Source: JANSWP01 sp041941305 (GTDB taxonomy: Bacteria; Bacteroidota; Bacteroidia; Chitinophagales; Saprospiraceae). From it: a DNA stretch of 64,000 nt. The stretch lies in the NCBI GenBank assembly GCA_041941305.1, contig JBGTQJ010000050.1:4084-68083 (forward strand), in the 5' to 3' direction. The notes under the pieces are model-generated. The model did not search any database, was not told the DNA's origin, and saw nothing but the letters and a program-made list of their open reading frames with translations. The position numbers and the translations under genes are program-made. Below are positions 1 through 11,100 of this stretch, piece by piece. The number at the start of each line of letters is the position of its first letter. Within the stretch, counting starts at the first letter, position 1.

Positions 1-3000
1 TTGAAGCTCCGTTGGAAATATTTTCCAGAACTCCGTTCAAATACATTGCAGATTGTCCAGTATTGGCATTATATGATATGGCTATATGTATCCATTGGTT
101 AGCTGTTAAGGACACGATAGAATAAACCCTCGAAAATGAGTTGCCAACTCCTTCCACAACCCATCTAAGTCTGCCGTTTGATTGTAAGAGCAAATTATAA
201 CCCTGGCCATTTCCAGGGCGCTTATCTATCAACATTTGCTGGCTAATAACATTCGGGTAAAACCATAATTCAATAGTAAAACTTTGGTCATTAAAGTTCA
301 GGGTGCTATGATCAGGGATATCTACAAAGTCATCAACCCCGTCAAAATTTAATGCACCTGCTGTTTCACCAGTCGCCTGAATGGCAAAATCATAAGGATT
401 TTCATCAGGGTCATTATTGTTTATTTCTATAGTTGCAGTGCGAATACCAGCGGCACTCGGCGTAAATGTCACATCAAATGTTGTGGAATCTGAAGGAACG
501 ACAGGCGAAGCTGGCGAAGCAGTTACAGAAAAATCTGAAGCATTTGTCCCTGTGATGTTAACACTTGAAATTGTCAAATCCGCATCACCTGTATTATGAA
601 TAGTGAAGGTTCTGGTAAAGCTGCCGTCAAAATCAGTATGATCGTTCGTAGAAGGAGAAGTATCGCCGTCGGCAATGTCCATATAGTTGCCTTGAACATT
701 GATTTCTGGAAAGGTAAGACCTGTACCCTGTACAGCAAAAGTATAAGGGTTTTCATCAGAATCGTCATTATCAATAGTAATGGTTGCACTTTGAGTTCCA
801 GTGGAGGAAGGGTCAAAAGTAACTGTAAAGGTTTCCGAACTGCTGGCAGCAACTGATGTAGGAATACTTCCAACTGTAAATTGAGCATCGTCGCTTGTAA
901 TGTTGCTAATCGTTAATGCTTCTGTTCCAATATTTTGAATGGTAAAAGTATGTATATCTGAACCTCCATTTACAGCAACATCTCCAAATTCCGTATCATC
1001 TGCTACTTGAGGCATAGTGTCCCCATCTTCAATATCCAGAGCAGGGTTACCTCCCTGAACATTAATTTCAGGATCGCCTAAGGCTGCGCAAAGTGCTACT
1101 CCGTCAGGAGCACAAGCATTGGCTGCTGTTAAAAAGGGATCGGCATCAACTGTCCCGTTATACCCTGGTCCACTTCCTCCTAAATTAGAAGGACCGTCCG
1201 CTTCTTCCCAAAAATTATTTTCTGCTATGATTGAATTGCCGGAATCATTATTAATCGCATAAACTGAAATACAGCCAAAAGTATTATTGTCTATAGTATT
1301 GCCGGAAGGTGAACCACTGACAAGTATGCCGGTTGATAAATTAGTAAAAGTGTTGCAAGTAACTGTATTGGAAGTCCCGCCATTTACTTCACAACCACTA
1401 TTTCGATTATCTATAATTAAATTTTGGGTGGTATTTCCCGAACCACCATCAAGGGTAAAACCATAGCCTTGTCCATTACCATTCAGGTCAACATCATCTA
1501 TAACGCTATTGGTACAATTGTCTAAATAAATAACAGAAACATTACTGCTACCCACAGCTGCAAGACCACTTCCATCTGCAATTTCAAAATCAACACCTGA
1601 TACATTTTCATCTCCTATTACTATACCATCCATATTTTCCACTCTTAAGGCACAATTACCAAACCCTCCAAATGTATTATTACTGGCAGTGATAGAAGTC
1701 AGGTTGTCTAATTGGAATGCTGGCTCATTATTACCATTTCCCGTATTCACTACAGAATTACCGGTGAGGGTTAAATCCATCGCCCCAGAAGCATCTACAC
1801 CTAGTTCCCGATATTCCAAATCACAATTGGTTATGGAATTAGAACCTGTACAATTATCCAGGAATATTGCATACCCACTCATTGATGTAGTGGAACGATT
1901 TAGGTTGACATCATCGATTGTTAAATTAGAACATCCGTCAAAATATAAAATTGAAGTGTTATCTTCTGCCACATCTGCCAAACCTTTGTTGTCTTCTAAA
2001 ATGATATCTCCAGTTACACCTCCTATGGATAGATTTGACATATTATTCACCCTAAGGGCAGTTTCTGCTATTCCTCCAAAGGTATTATTACTGGCGGTAA
2101 CCGAGGTCAGGTTCTGTAAATAGAATCCTGGTTCATTAACACCATTTCCCGAATTAACAACTGAATTTCCAGTGAAGGTAAAATCCATCGCCCCTTTAGC
2201 ATAAACGCCTATTTCCCGATATTCCAAATCACAGTTGGTAACTGAATTAACGCCAGTACAATTGTTCAGGTAAATTGCATATCCACGCATTGAGGTGGTG
2301 GACCGATTTAGGTCGACATCATCAATTGTTATATTTGAGCATCCAACAAAATGTAAAACTGGAGTGTTAACATCTTCTACATCCGCCAAACCATTGTTGT
2401 CTTCTAAAATGATATCTCCAGTTACACCTCCTATAGATAGATTTGACATATTATCAACCCTTAATGCAGTTTCTCCAATGCCCCCAAAGGTATTATTGCT
2501 GGCAGTTATAGAAGTTATATTACTTAAAGTGATTGCTCCTTCACCCGCACTAGCCCCAGAATTGCTAATCGTATTCCCCGTAACCGTTAGATTCATTGAA
2601 CCGGAAGCATCCACGCCTTTATCGCGATATTCCAATTCACAGTTGGTAACTGAATTGTTACCCGTACAGTTAAACATGGTAACCCCAAAGCCTGACATCG
2701 AGCTAGTCGAGTGATTCAGTTTTATATTATCCACTGTTATACCTGAACATCCCTCAAAATATAAGACAGGATCGTTATTTCCTCCCACATCTTCCAAACC
2801 CTTATTATCTTCTAAAATAATATCTCCGCTTGTGCTTCCAACAGACAAACCTGACATGTTATTCACACTAAGTGCAGTTTCACCAATCCCTCCAAATGTA
2901 TTATTGTTGGCTGTAATGGAAGTTATGTTGTTTATCCTGATTCCTGCTTCGTCTTTGTGGGAACCGGTATTCGTAAATGTATTGCCAGTAACTGTCAGAT

Positions 3001-5404
3001 TCATTGCTCCAGAGGCATTTATACCCATTTCGCGATATTCCATATCGCAATTAGTCACTGAATTAGTACCTGTACAGTTACTCATTGAAATTGCGTATCC
3101 CAGTAAAGAAGTAGTGGAACGATTTAAATTTAAATCATCTATCGTCATATTTGAACAATCCAAAAAATATAGAACCGGATTGTTAACCCCACCCACATTA
3201 TCCAGACCATTATTGTCTTCTAAAATTATCTCTCCACTTGTACTGCTAACTGAAAAATTCGACATATCCTCAACTCTTAATGCAGTCTCTGCATTTGTTC
3301 CTCCGAACGTATTACTTTGTACAGATAATGGAGTCGTAATATTTTGTATATAAATACTTGGGTTAGATATACCCGTGCCTGTTTCCTGGACATCATTTCC
3401 GGTAATGGAAACATTTGTGCTAGCATCGACAAAAATCCCCCGTACGCGATTGTTTATTTTATTATTTGAAATGGTAACATTTGTACAATTGTTTACTGAA
3501 ATGCCATTACCCAATTGAGTAGCACCCGAAAAATCCATTCCTTCAATGGTTAAATTGGTTACACCTGAAGCTTCTATTACATAATCATCTAAAACAGAAT
3601 AATCGGCATGAATCGTTGGTGTTCCTACAGCATATCCAGGAGCTGTAGTCCCATCGATAGTTACTCCTTCAGTTATAGTTGGAAGTGCAGTTGATAAAGT
3701 AATCGTTCCCGCTACTGTAAATTCAATAACATCATCACCTGAAGCCGCATTGGCATCAAGGATCGCCTGCCGTAGTGAACCCGCTCCTGAGTCATTCAAA
3801 TTGGTAACAGTAATGGGACTTGGACCCGCCGTCGCCAAGGTAAAATAATCATCATCTGTAAAATGTATTCCAGTAAAGCAAATAACATTATTGGAATAAG
3901 AAGCTCCTGTGGTTGTAGCAGTAGCATCACTAAAATTGCCATCTGGATCCGTTAGTAATGCAAAATCACCCACAGATGAACCTGTTGTTGTAATATTGGT
4001 TAGATCGAAACAAATATCCACTGTACCAAGATCTCCGTCTTCATCTAATCTCCACTCACGTGTTAACCGCTGTGTATAAGGACTGGGCACCTCGGTACTT
4101 TCAGTTAAATTTCCTTCATCATCTCCAATGGTAATAAATTCATCGTCTGTATCATTGCTGGAAGGATTATCCATCGTAATAATGGAAGTAGTTAATGAAT
4201 TGATTACAGTACTGGAAGAACAATTTCCACCTAAGGGTCCAATCGTTCCAATCCCAGTAATTTCATTCGGATGGGTAGCAGCATGCTGATAGTTATCGTC
4301 AAAGCTAACAAAAGCAGCTCCATATTTGACACTTAAATAGTCATTGATTTGATTCATCTCACAATCGGTCAACACTCTTGTATAGGCGATGACTTCGGCT
4401 ATTTGCTTATCAGCACTACTACCAGCTGCTACGTATCCAATATTAAGTCTATAATGTCCTAATGCTCCTGAATGAGTATTCGCTGTAGCTGTTAACAGCG
4501 ATTCACCATCGGCAAAAATTTCCATATCCGTATTATCATGTCTGGCTGCATAAGAAACCCAACCTGTATGAAAATCTTCATACGTATAGCCCCCATTATT
4601 AATCTGGTAAGCATCAGAAGTTCCTTTATATTGAAGTTGCCACCGCTTAAGGCCTCCAGAAGCCCCAAAGCCTGCACTTGTGCCAGCTGTAAAAACTGCA
4701 GCATTATTTGGTGGGTTGGGATCAGTTGTTCTGTAAACCCAAAAAATAGTCCATACGCCATCGTGATTTGAGGCAAACGCACCTTGTAATTTCTCATCAT
4801 TAGCATCATCAAATTCAACCACTGGCTTACCATTAAATTGATTGGTCGCCATCGAAGGTGCATTGGCATTGGGGTCATGATTTTGCATGGTACTGAGTAA
4901 AGCATCCGCATCATTTCCCGATTTATCATGCCAGGTATCAATATCACTTCCGTTGGCAGGTTCATCGGGGTCATTATCGCCTGTTCGAGTTAGTCCGTCA
5001 CCGTCAATATCATCACCATCCAACCAAAGATGAATATCTGTATTAATCCCTGCTGGTCCAGTTAAAACAAGCAAGTTTTCAGCCTCGTTTACCACTTCTT
5101 CTCGACATTCGTCTATTGAAACTTCATAATTATCAGGCAGGAATGGACCACAAAACTCCCGTTCTCTATCTTCAATGGAAAAAGCAATACTTCCTTTTTG
5201 AAGATCATTAATGTAATCATTTCGTAATTTTATTGTTGACACCCTCTTGACTTCCATTTGAATTTGGCAAATAGGCTCCAGATCCATTTCAAAATCAACT
5301 CGACCTGCATGCACATTTATCCAAAAAAGCCCTGATAAAAATACCAGACCAAAGCATTTTAGACAGTTTTTCCAACTATTTTGACGGTATGTAAAAAGCT
5401 TCAT
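1..5404 (-). CDS. Secreted beta-helix protein with LamG and choice-of-anchor D domains, 3' end outside window
   Basis: The frame is open from an ATG at 5404 to the left edge, giving at least 1801 residues. Residues 1-33 form a signal peptide ending in VHA. Residues about 120-365 resemble a LamG-like domain (LWLDGDDIDGDG near its start), followed to about 530 by a region like the one that often follows such domains in Bacteroidota surface proteins. Residues about 529-1435 are rich in NCT, SNNT and TGNT steps typical of a right-handed parallel beta-helix and contain five 136-residue repeats. Residues about 1439-1677 hold two copies of a module starting PEINVQG, as in choice-of-anchor D domains. 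A second LamG domain starts near 1682 (LNFDGVDDFVDI) and is cut by the window edge. It is the last visible gene of the surface-protein block, 92 bp after the fibronectin gene. A surface binding or carbohydrate-recognition role is inference. Any C-terminal sorting domain would lie outside the window. Confidence 0.9.
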   Translation of the reverse strand, partial: MKLFTYRQNSWKNCLKCFGLVFLSGLFWINVHAGRVDFEMDLEPICQIQMEVKRVSTIKLRNDYINDLQKGSIAFSIEDREREFCGPFLPDNYEVSIDECREEVVNEAENLLVLTGPAGINTDIHLWLDGDDIDGDGLTRTGDNDPDEPANGSDIDTWHDKSGNDADALLSTMQNHDPNANAPSMATNQFNGKPVVEFDDANDEKLQGAFASNHDGVWTIFWVYRTTDPNPPNNAAVFTAGTSAGFGASGGLKRWQLQYKGTSDAYQINNGGYTYEDFHTGWVSYAARHDNTDMEIFADGESLLTATANTHSGALGHYRLNIGYVAAGSSADKQIAEVIAYTRVLTDCEMNQINDYLSVKYGAAFVSFDDNYQHAATHPNEITGIGTIGPLGGNCSSSTVINSLTTSIITMDNPSSNDTDDEFITIGDDEGNLTESTEVPSPYTQRLTREWRLDEDGDLGTVDICFDLTNITTTGSSVGDFALLTDPDGNFSDATATTTGASYSNNVICFTGIHFTDDDYFTLATAGPSPITVTNLNDSGAGSLRQAILDANAASGDDVIEFTVAGTITLSTALPTITEGVTIDGTTAPGYAVGTPTIHADYSVLDDYVIEASGVTNLTIEGMDFSGATQLGNGISVNNCTNVTISNNKINNRVRGIFVDASTNVSITGNDVQETGTGISNPSIYIQNITTPLSVQSNTFGGTNAETALRVEDMSNFSVSSTSGEIILEDNNGLDNVGGVNNPVLYFLDCSNMTIDDLNLNRSTTSLLGYAISMSNCTGTNSVTNCDMEYREMGINASGAMNLTVTGNTFTNTGSHKDEAGIRINNITSITANNNTFGGIGETALSVNNMSGLSVGSTSGDIILEDNKGLEDVGGNNDPVLYFEGCSGITVDNIKLNHSTSSMSGFGVTMFNCTGNNSVTNCELEYRDKGVDASGSMNLTVTGNTISNSGASAGEGAITLSNITSITASNNTFGGIGETALRVDNMSNLSIGGVTGDIILEDNNGLADVEDVNTPVLHFVGCSNITIDDVDLNRSTTSMRGYAIYLNNCTGVNSVTNCDLEYREIGVYAKGAMDFTFTGNSVVNSGNGVNEPGFYLQNLTSVTASNNTFGGIAETALRVNNMSNLSIGGVTGDIILEDNKGLADVAEDNTSILYFDGCSNLTIDDVNLNRSTTSMSGYAIFLDNCTGSNSITNCDLEYRELGVDASGAMDLTLTGNSVVNTGNGNNEPAFQLDNLTSITASNNTFGGFGNCALRVENMDGIVIGDENVSGVDFEIADGSGLAAVGSSNVSVIYLDNCTNSVIDDVDLNGNGQGYGFTLDGGSGNTTQNLIIDNRNSGCEVNGGTSNTVTCNTFTNLSTGILVSGSPSGNTIDNNTFGCISVYAINNDSGNSIIAENNFWEEADGPSNLGGSGPGYNGTVDADPFLTAANACAPDGVALCAALGDPEINVQGGNPALDIEDGDTMPQVADDTEFGDVAVNGGSDIHTFTIQNIGTEALTISNITSDDAQFTVGSIPTSVAASSSETFTVTFDPSSTGTQSATITIDNDDSDENPYTFAVQGTGLTFPEINVQGNYMDIADGDTSPSTNDHTDFDGSFTRTFTIHNTGDADLTISSVNITGTNASDFSVTASPASPVVPSDSTTFDVTFTPSAAGIRTATIEINNNDPDENPYDFAIQATGETAGALNFDGVDDFVDIPDHSTLNFNDQSFTIELWFYPNVISQQMLIDKRPGNGQGYNLLLQSNGRLRWVVEGVGNSFSRVYSIVSLTANQWIHIAISYNANTGQSAMYLNGVLENISNGAS
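1583..3560 (-). repeat. Tandem 408-bp (136-residue) beta-helix repeats within the coding sequence
   Basis: The same marker (plus-strand GTCTTCTAAAA or a one-base variant) falls at 1991, 2399, 2807 and 3215, an exact 408-bp spacing. A more diverged copy lies below 1991, and the copy above 3215 is also diverged. Each unit encodes a segment with the features FGGIGETALRV, GDIILEDN, LNRSTTS, NCTG and LEYRE. The central copies are close enough at DNA level to recombine, so copy number may differ between strains. Confidence 0.9.
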
Positions 5405-5496
5405 TTTGCTTGTTTTTTTAAATTCTGAAATAAGGATTTCCCATAGGATATCCTCGTTGAGACATCACTCAGAAATTGTTGTATGGTTTTGGGTTT

Positions 5497-8154
5497 TTAT
5501 CTAATCAGTACTGATTTTACGGGGCTTAGGACTCCTGATTTTCCGTTTTCAAATTGGATTTTGATGGCGTAGTTGTAGAGGCTGCCCTCAACAAAGTCGG
5601 TATCGGAAAAAGTAAATTGATCGTTTGTTAATTGCCTATAATTATCGACGTTGCTTTTACCATTCGATTTGTATATATAGAATTGGTATGGGAAATCCCA
5701 TCCCTTGACTAGCGGTGGTGCATAAGTCCATTTAAGTTGAATTGCAGTTTTATCTTTATTCAGTTCCACTGTTAAATCTCTTACAGCAAATAATTCTGGC
5801 TTAAAAGGAACTCTGCCTTTTTTAGAGGGTGTAAATTCCGAGTACAATCCAGCATCATCTTTTGCTTGAATTTTATATTCATAATATTTTCCGAGATTAC
5901 AATCTGCATCTCTGTAAAACAATTCTGCGTTTCCAGTTAAGCTATCCATTACTACCCATTCTTCTGTTGTTCCAAAGGTTTTTTTATGAACATAATAATA
6001 TTCCACATCCTGACTAATACTCGGCAACCATGATATCAGAAGCCCGTTATCCTCTACTTGAATGTCATTCATAATAGGCTTTTGTGGTGGTACTTTGTCA
6101 GGACGTTCTACTTCAATTATATCACTTAAATCACTTCGATTACCTTGTTCATCTTTTGCAGCAACGACATAATAGATAACCTCATTCAGAAATTTTTCCT
6201 GAATTTGATAGGTATAGTAATTTTCTTTAATTATTCCTTCATGGACAATTGAAAATTCATCTGTTAACCTATTGGAAAAATAAACCCAATAACCATCTAC
6301 ATCATCTGAAATACTATGTTCCCAGGCGATGTGTACCGTTCCATCATCTTCTATCACTGCTTCTATTTTAGCAGGAGCTTCAGGTGGAATCAAATCAGGT
6401 ACCGAAACAAAATATTCTATTGATGTAATAGAGTTGCCAGCATTATCTGTAGACATGACCTTAAAATAATGAGCCTGTCGCCCATCCAAAGTTTCACCTG
6501 TATAAATATAAGATTCAACTTCCTTAGGAAGCAGGGCTGTCAATGTATCAAAAGGCCCCTCCCCTTTTGCTCCGAACAATACCCGATAACCGGCAAAATC
6601 TTCTGGAAGTGGAGGAGTACCCCATGTAATATGAATAGTATCTCTGGCTTCATTCAACTTTCCCGAAAGAATAGAAGGTTGAGGAGGAGGGGTTAAATCA
6701 ACAGCCATGCCACGAACTTCGAAAGGGGAACTGGTTTCAGCAAAGCTATCATTGCCCTTTAGTCGATAGATGTATTCGACATAATTTTCTTCTACAGAAT
6801 CTCGATAGTGATAAATCTCAATAGGGAAATCTGGTGTCTCCAAAAAAACAATTGGTTTATCTGTCAAAGGAAAAAAGTTACGACCGCCATCATCCGAACG
6901 TTCGAGGATATAGGATGAAAATCGCTGCTCGTTTTTCAAACTCCATTCAATTACGAGATATTTGTCTCCTTGTATTAATTCTACATCAATGGGAGGTGGT
7001 TGAGGAGCATAGGTATTGGTAACTGAAAGCCGAGCAGTAGCTAGAAAAGTATTAGCTGCCGGACAAGTAATTTTATAGTTGTATTCTTTGTCTTTTTCAA
7101 CGTCTTTATCCACAAAACGTAGTCCTAATACATCGGCAGCCAAAGAAGATCGTTCAGCAGCAAAAACGGCAAAACCAAATCGATTTTCAAACAATTGAGC
7201 TTTCTGGATGAAGTCTCCCTCCATGTTCTTAACATTACTACCATGTAAATTATTAGCTGCTACTAGTGCCATATCATCTCCTAACAAGCGTTCATCCAGT
7301 TCATTTTTAGCCCAGGGGCGAACATGTGCTAAAGTATCTATTAACCCTCCACCTATTTCTTCTCTTGAAATATAAAATCCTGTTTCAATCGCATCCAGCC
7401 AAAACTCCGAACCATTTGGTGCCCATCGCAGAACAATAGAATCTTCATAAGGTCTCGATTTAGCTACTATTCTGTCGCTCCGCTTATCAGTTTGCATACT
7501 AATCATCATGGATAATGGCATCCTTGTAGGAAAGTCATATTTAATGTACAAATCTTCAGGACTTCTGTAACGAGCAATTTTACCAGCCTCAAAATCTATA
7601 CTATTGCTCAAAGTCTTCCCTCCAGGAAGTGTTGCAGAAACTTTATAGCGATATTTCTTACCAGTTACAATCGTGGTATCCTTATACAATAAACCTAAAG
7701 CCTCACCAGCTAGTGGTTTCCACTGTGCCTCATAACAAAGAAAATTATAACGCATGGTATTCGCGTCCAACAATTTATTTTTTGGAAATTGAAATGTAGT
7801 ATCATACATTAAAGCACCCATTGCCCCTATTAATCCATCTAGTTCTCCAGCATTTTCTTCAAACCAAAGTGTATCTTTTGGCAACATCAAATTGGTAGAT
7901 GAAGCGCCTGCTATGACAATATTACTTTGGGAAAGCTCCTGATTATCATTGTCTAGTTCCACTCGTACCAGGCGATAACCAATGCTATTCAAAGAATCCC
8001 AGTAATCTGGATTCATAGGTTGCCATTGAACCAGTATATGGTCTCGACTTGCTTCTCCATACATCAGTATTAAATCGTCTTGCTGCTGTGCAAGGCTACT
8101 GCTTAAGCTAATTAATGAGAGAAGAAATATTATAAATATGCTATTACTATTCAT
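5497..8154 (-). CDS. Secreted multi-domain fibronectin type III protein (885 aa)
   Basis: Starts at ATG 8154, 22 bp after the stop of the giant LamG gene, so the two are almost certainly cotranscribed. Residues 1-22 are a signal peptide (hydrophobic core IFIIFLLSLISL, cleavage after SLA). At least five fibronectin type III domains follow, starting near residues 385, 487, 585, 685 and 782. Each opens with a proline-rich linker such as PPPQP, PPEAP or PPQKP and has the conserved W in strand B and Y/L core positions. The first 380 residues look like further, more diverged FN3-like sandwiches (VQWQPMNPDYW, VLRWAPNGSEFW). It ends in a beta strand (SPVKSVLIR) with no type IX sorting domain. FN3 arrays usually act as spacers or protein-binding surfaces; here it is probably an accessory of the TANFOR/LamG proteins encoded beside it. 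No catalytic motif is visible. Confidence 0.9.
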   Translation of the reverse strand: MNSNSIFIIFLLSLISLSSSLAQQQDDLILMYGEASRDHILVQWQPMNPDYWDSLNSIGYRLVRVELDNDNQELSQSNIVIAGASSTNLMLPKDTLWFEENAGELDGLIGAMGALMYDTTFQFPKNKLLDANTMRYNFLCYEAQWKPLAGEALGLLYKDTTIVTGKKYRYKVSATLPGGKTLSNSIDFEAGKIARYRSPEDLYIKYDFPTRMPLSMMISMQTDKRSDRIVAKSRPYEDSIVLRWAPNGSEFWLDAIETGFYISREEIGGGLIDTLAHVRPWAKNELDERLLGDDMALVAANNLHGSNVKNMEGDFIQKAQLFENRFGFAVFAAERSSLAADVLGLRFVDKDVEKDKEYNYKITCPAANTFLATARLSVTNTYAPQPPPIDVELIQGDKYLVIEWSLKNEQRFSSYILERSDDGGRNFFPLTDKPIVFLETPDFPIEIYHYRDSVEENYVEYIYRLKGNDSFAETSSPFEVRGMAVDLTPPPQPSILSGKLNEARDTIHITWGTPPLPEDFAGYRVLFGAKGEGPFDTLTALLPKEVESYIYTGETLDGRQAHYFKVMSTDNAGNSITSIEYFVSVPDLIPPEAPAKIEAVIEDDGTVHIAWEHSISDDVDGYWVYFSNRLTDEFSIVHEGIIKENYYTYQIQEKFLNEVIYYVVAAKDEQGNRSDLSDIIEVERPDKVPPQKPIMNDIQVEDNGLLISWLPSISQDVEYYYVHKKTFGTTEEWVVMDSLTGNAELFYRDADCNLGKYYEYKIQAKDDAGLYSEFTPSKKGRVPFKPELFAVRDLTVELNKDKTAIQLKWTYAPPLVKGWDFPYQFYIYKSNGKSNVDNYRQLTNDQFTFSDTDFVEGSLYNYAIKIQFENGKSGVLSPVKSVLIR

Positions 8155-8176
8155 ATCTTAAATATTCTGTTGTTTT

Positions 8177-11100
8177 TTAATTTATTGTCCCATCTCTACC
8201 ATTGGGAGATTCATCAGGAACTGAAGCGCCTGACACATTGTTAAAATTGAAATATAATTCTAGATCCGTTTCTGTCCCAGTCAATTCCTTGTTCATTTTT
8301 GCTTGAATTTCACTTTGGCTTAATGCTTTGCTCCAAATACGCACCTCATCCAGTTCGCCCTTCAGTATACTACCAGCAACGGGAGTGGCATTTACACATA
8401 GAAGGGTAATTTTCTTAGTATTAATTGCTCTGTTCTTTGTGTTGGAATAAGTTTCTTCCTGACCATCTACATACAACTTCACTTCTTTTGTGGTTGGGCT
8501 GCCATCATTATTTAGCACAACAGCGACATGATGCCAATCACCATCTCGTATATCGGTTGTTCCTGTACGCCAGCCTCCATTCACATGTAGTTTTAATCGA
8601 CCAGCATCATCAATTAAAATTTGCCATTTATTGCCATTCCCTGCTCCACCCCAATAAACTAGGGTTTTGTTCTTATTGGTTGGCTTTACCCAAGCTTCAA
8701 AGGTCCTGCTTCCTTTTCCTCCAATTCCTTTCCAATTGGTTGAGATGTAATTGGCGCTGGTGTTGGAAAAACCACCCCCAGCTGGAGGAATAAAAGGCAA
8801 ATCAAACTTATCATCTGAAATATTAGTGTCAGCATTTTTAACTGCTGCGAAGAAACAGTCAGCAATTGTACCTTCTTTTAGCGTTACTTTATATTTATCA
8901 CCATTTGAATCTTGAATGTATAAATGCCTATCTTTCAAATCATCAATATTGAGCAGATTTGGATCACTCTGTACATCAATACTTGAAGGGATTCCTTCTG
9001 AATAAGTTATCAATTTCAGCTCCCCATTTTCACGATATGCCAGTAATTCATCCTCATCTTTATTCCATAAAGCTAGGGTAAGGTCATTTTCCAAATCGGT
9101 AGAACTAAAGTTCAAATTATAACCAGGAGTTGCTGCATCGGATAATTTTACAAAATCCTCAACTGGATTAGCGGGCATGACAGATACATCTATTTCTTCC
9201 ATTCCTCCTACACTAAGATCAGTGATTTGATAATATTTCGCTCCATTGCCATCATCTGTTTTGACCCACACTTTGGCGATATTGCTGCCAATCGTTCCTG
9301 AGAAGGTATTGCACTCCATTGCGCCATTATCATCTTTATAGAAGAAGCCATCTGTTAAATTGTAGTAATATAGTTTGCCATTGTTTTTTTCGTAGAACAA
9401 TTGTTTTACAATGGTCAAATTCCCGACGAGATCGCTACTATTTCCTGTGGTTTCAATTTCATAGTCTGGAAGAGGATACAATACCCCATTTCGGTTATTT
9501 CCACTAATATCTTGTGGGTTGCTGCTACCATTAAAATTAAAATAGAGCGCTAAGTCAGTTTCCGTTCCAGTCAGTTCTTGGTTCATATTATTTTGAATCT
9601 GGTTCTTATTCAATGCTTTACTCCAAATACGAACCTCATCTATTTCCCCTTTTAAGATAGAGCCGCCATTATTTGCTGCCCCAATCGAAACAACACCAGC
9701 ATCTGAAGTATTAATAGGTCTGCCGGAAGTTGATGAATTATTTTCTAATTCGCCATCTACATAGAGTTTGACATCGTTTACATTGGTATTGTTATCTTTT
9801 TCGAGAACAACAGCAATATGGTGCCATGTTCCATCATTGATTTTGGAGGTTCCTATCCTGGTGCCTCCATTCACAGCTATTCTCAATTCTCCATTATTAT
9901 TAACCATAACCTTCCATCGTTTTCCATTACCTCCAGTTCCCCACTCCGCAATTACTTTATTGCTAGAAGAAGTCTTCACCCAAGCTTCAAAACTTCTGGA
10001 TTTGTCCTCCGTAATCCCTTTCCAGCTTGTAGCGATATAATTATCGCTGCTATTGGAAAAACCACCAGCGATTGGAAGTGAAATTCCTACGGTAGGTAAT
10101 ACAAACTTATCATCTGAAATATTCGCATCATCTGTCTTTACTGGAGCAAAGAAACAACCAGCAGTGCCGCCTGCTAATAGTGTCACCTTATATTTCTTGC
10201 CATTAGGCTTTTTAATGTATAAATGCTTGTCATTCAAATTGGGAATATCAAATAAATTTGGATCACTTTGCACATCAATGCTTATTGCAGAACCACCAGA
10301 ATAGTTGACTAATTTCAATTCCTCATTTTCGCGATAAGCCAGTAATTTATCATCATTCTTATTCCATAAGGCAAGGGTTAAGTTGTCGGAAAGGTTGTTA
10401 TCGCTAAAACTCAAATCAAAACCCCCAGCAGTTGCTTCAGAAAACTTAACAAAATCCTCAACTGGTGTAGATGGCATGGCACCGCTATTCACTTCTTCCA
10501 AGGTCTGTGTACTAAGGTCGGTAATACGATAAAATTTATCAGCTGTTTTGAGCCATACTTTTGCTACATCATTTCCAATTTCTCCTGCAAAACTTTCGCA
10601 AATCATTGTACCATTGACCTCATCAAAGAAGAAACCATTTGTAAGATTGTAGTAATACAATTCGCCAGCATTATTTTCGTAGAATACGCGCTTGATGATC
10701 ATCAAATCTCCTAAAAGGGTGCTGGTATTTCCAGTGGTTTCCACTTCATAGGCAGCTACTGGCGCAATAAAGGTTCCATTGCGATTATTTCCACTGACAT
10801 CTTGAGGATCAGTTCCGCTATTAAAGTTGTAATACAGTTCCAAACCAATTTCTGAACCAAGTAATTCATACCCCATTGTTGAAGAAATATCACCTTGGCT
10901 TCTTGCTACACTCCAAATTCGCAATTCATCTATTAATCCTGAAAATACTTCCTCACCATTAAATGAACCTAATTCTAAAAATCCTCCCGTAGCTGTATTA
11001 ATTGCCTGACCGTCTGTATCAGAATAAGTCTCTAATTCGCCATCTATATAAAATACCAGCTCATTTGCATTAGGAGAGCCATCATCTACTAATACTATGG

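Noticed and set aside
1583..3560. CRISPR-like array
   Set aside because: The repeats are 408 bp, in frame and coding for a beta-helix; no short repeats with unique spacers and no cas genes are present.
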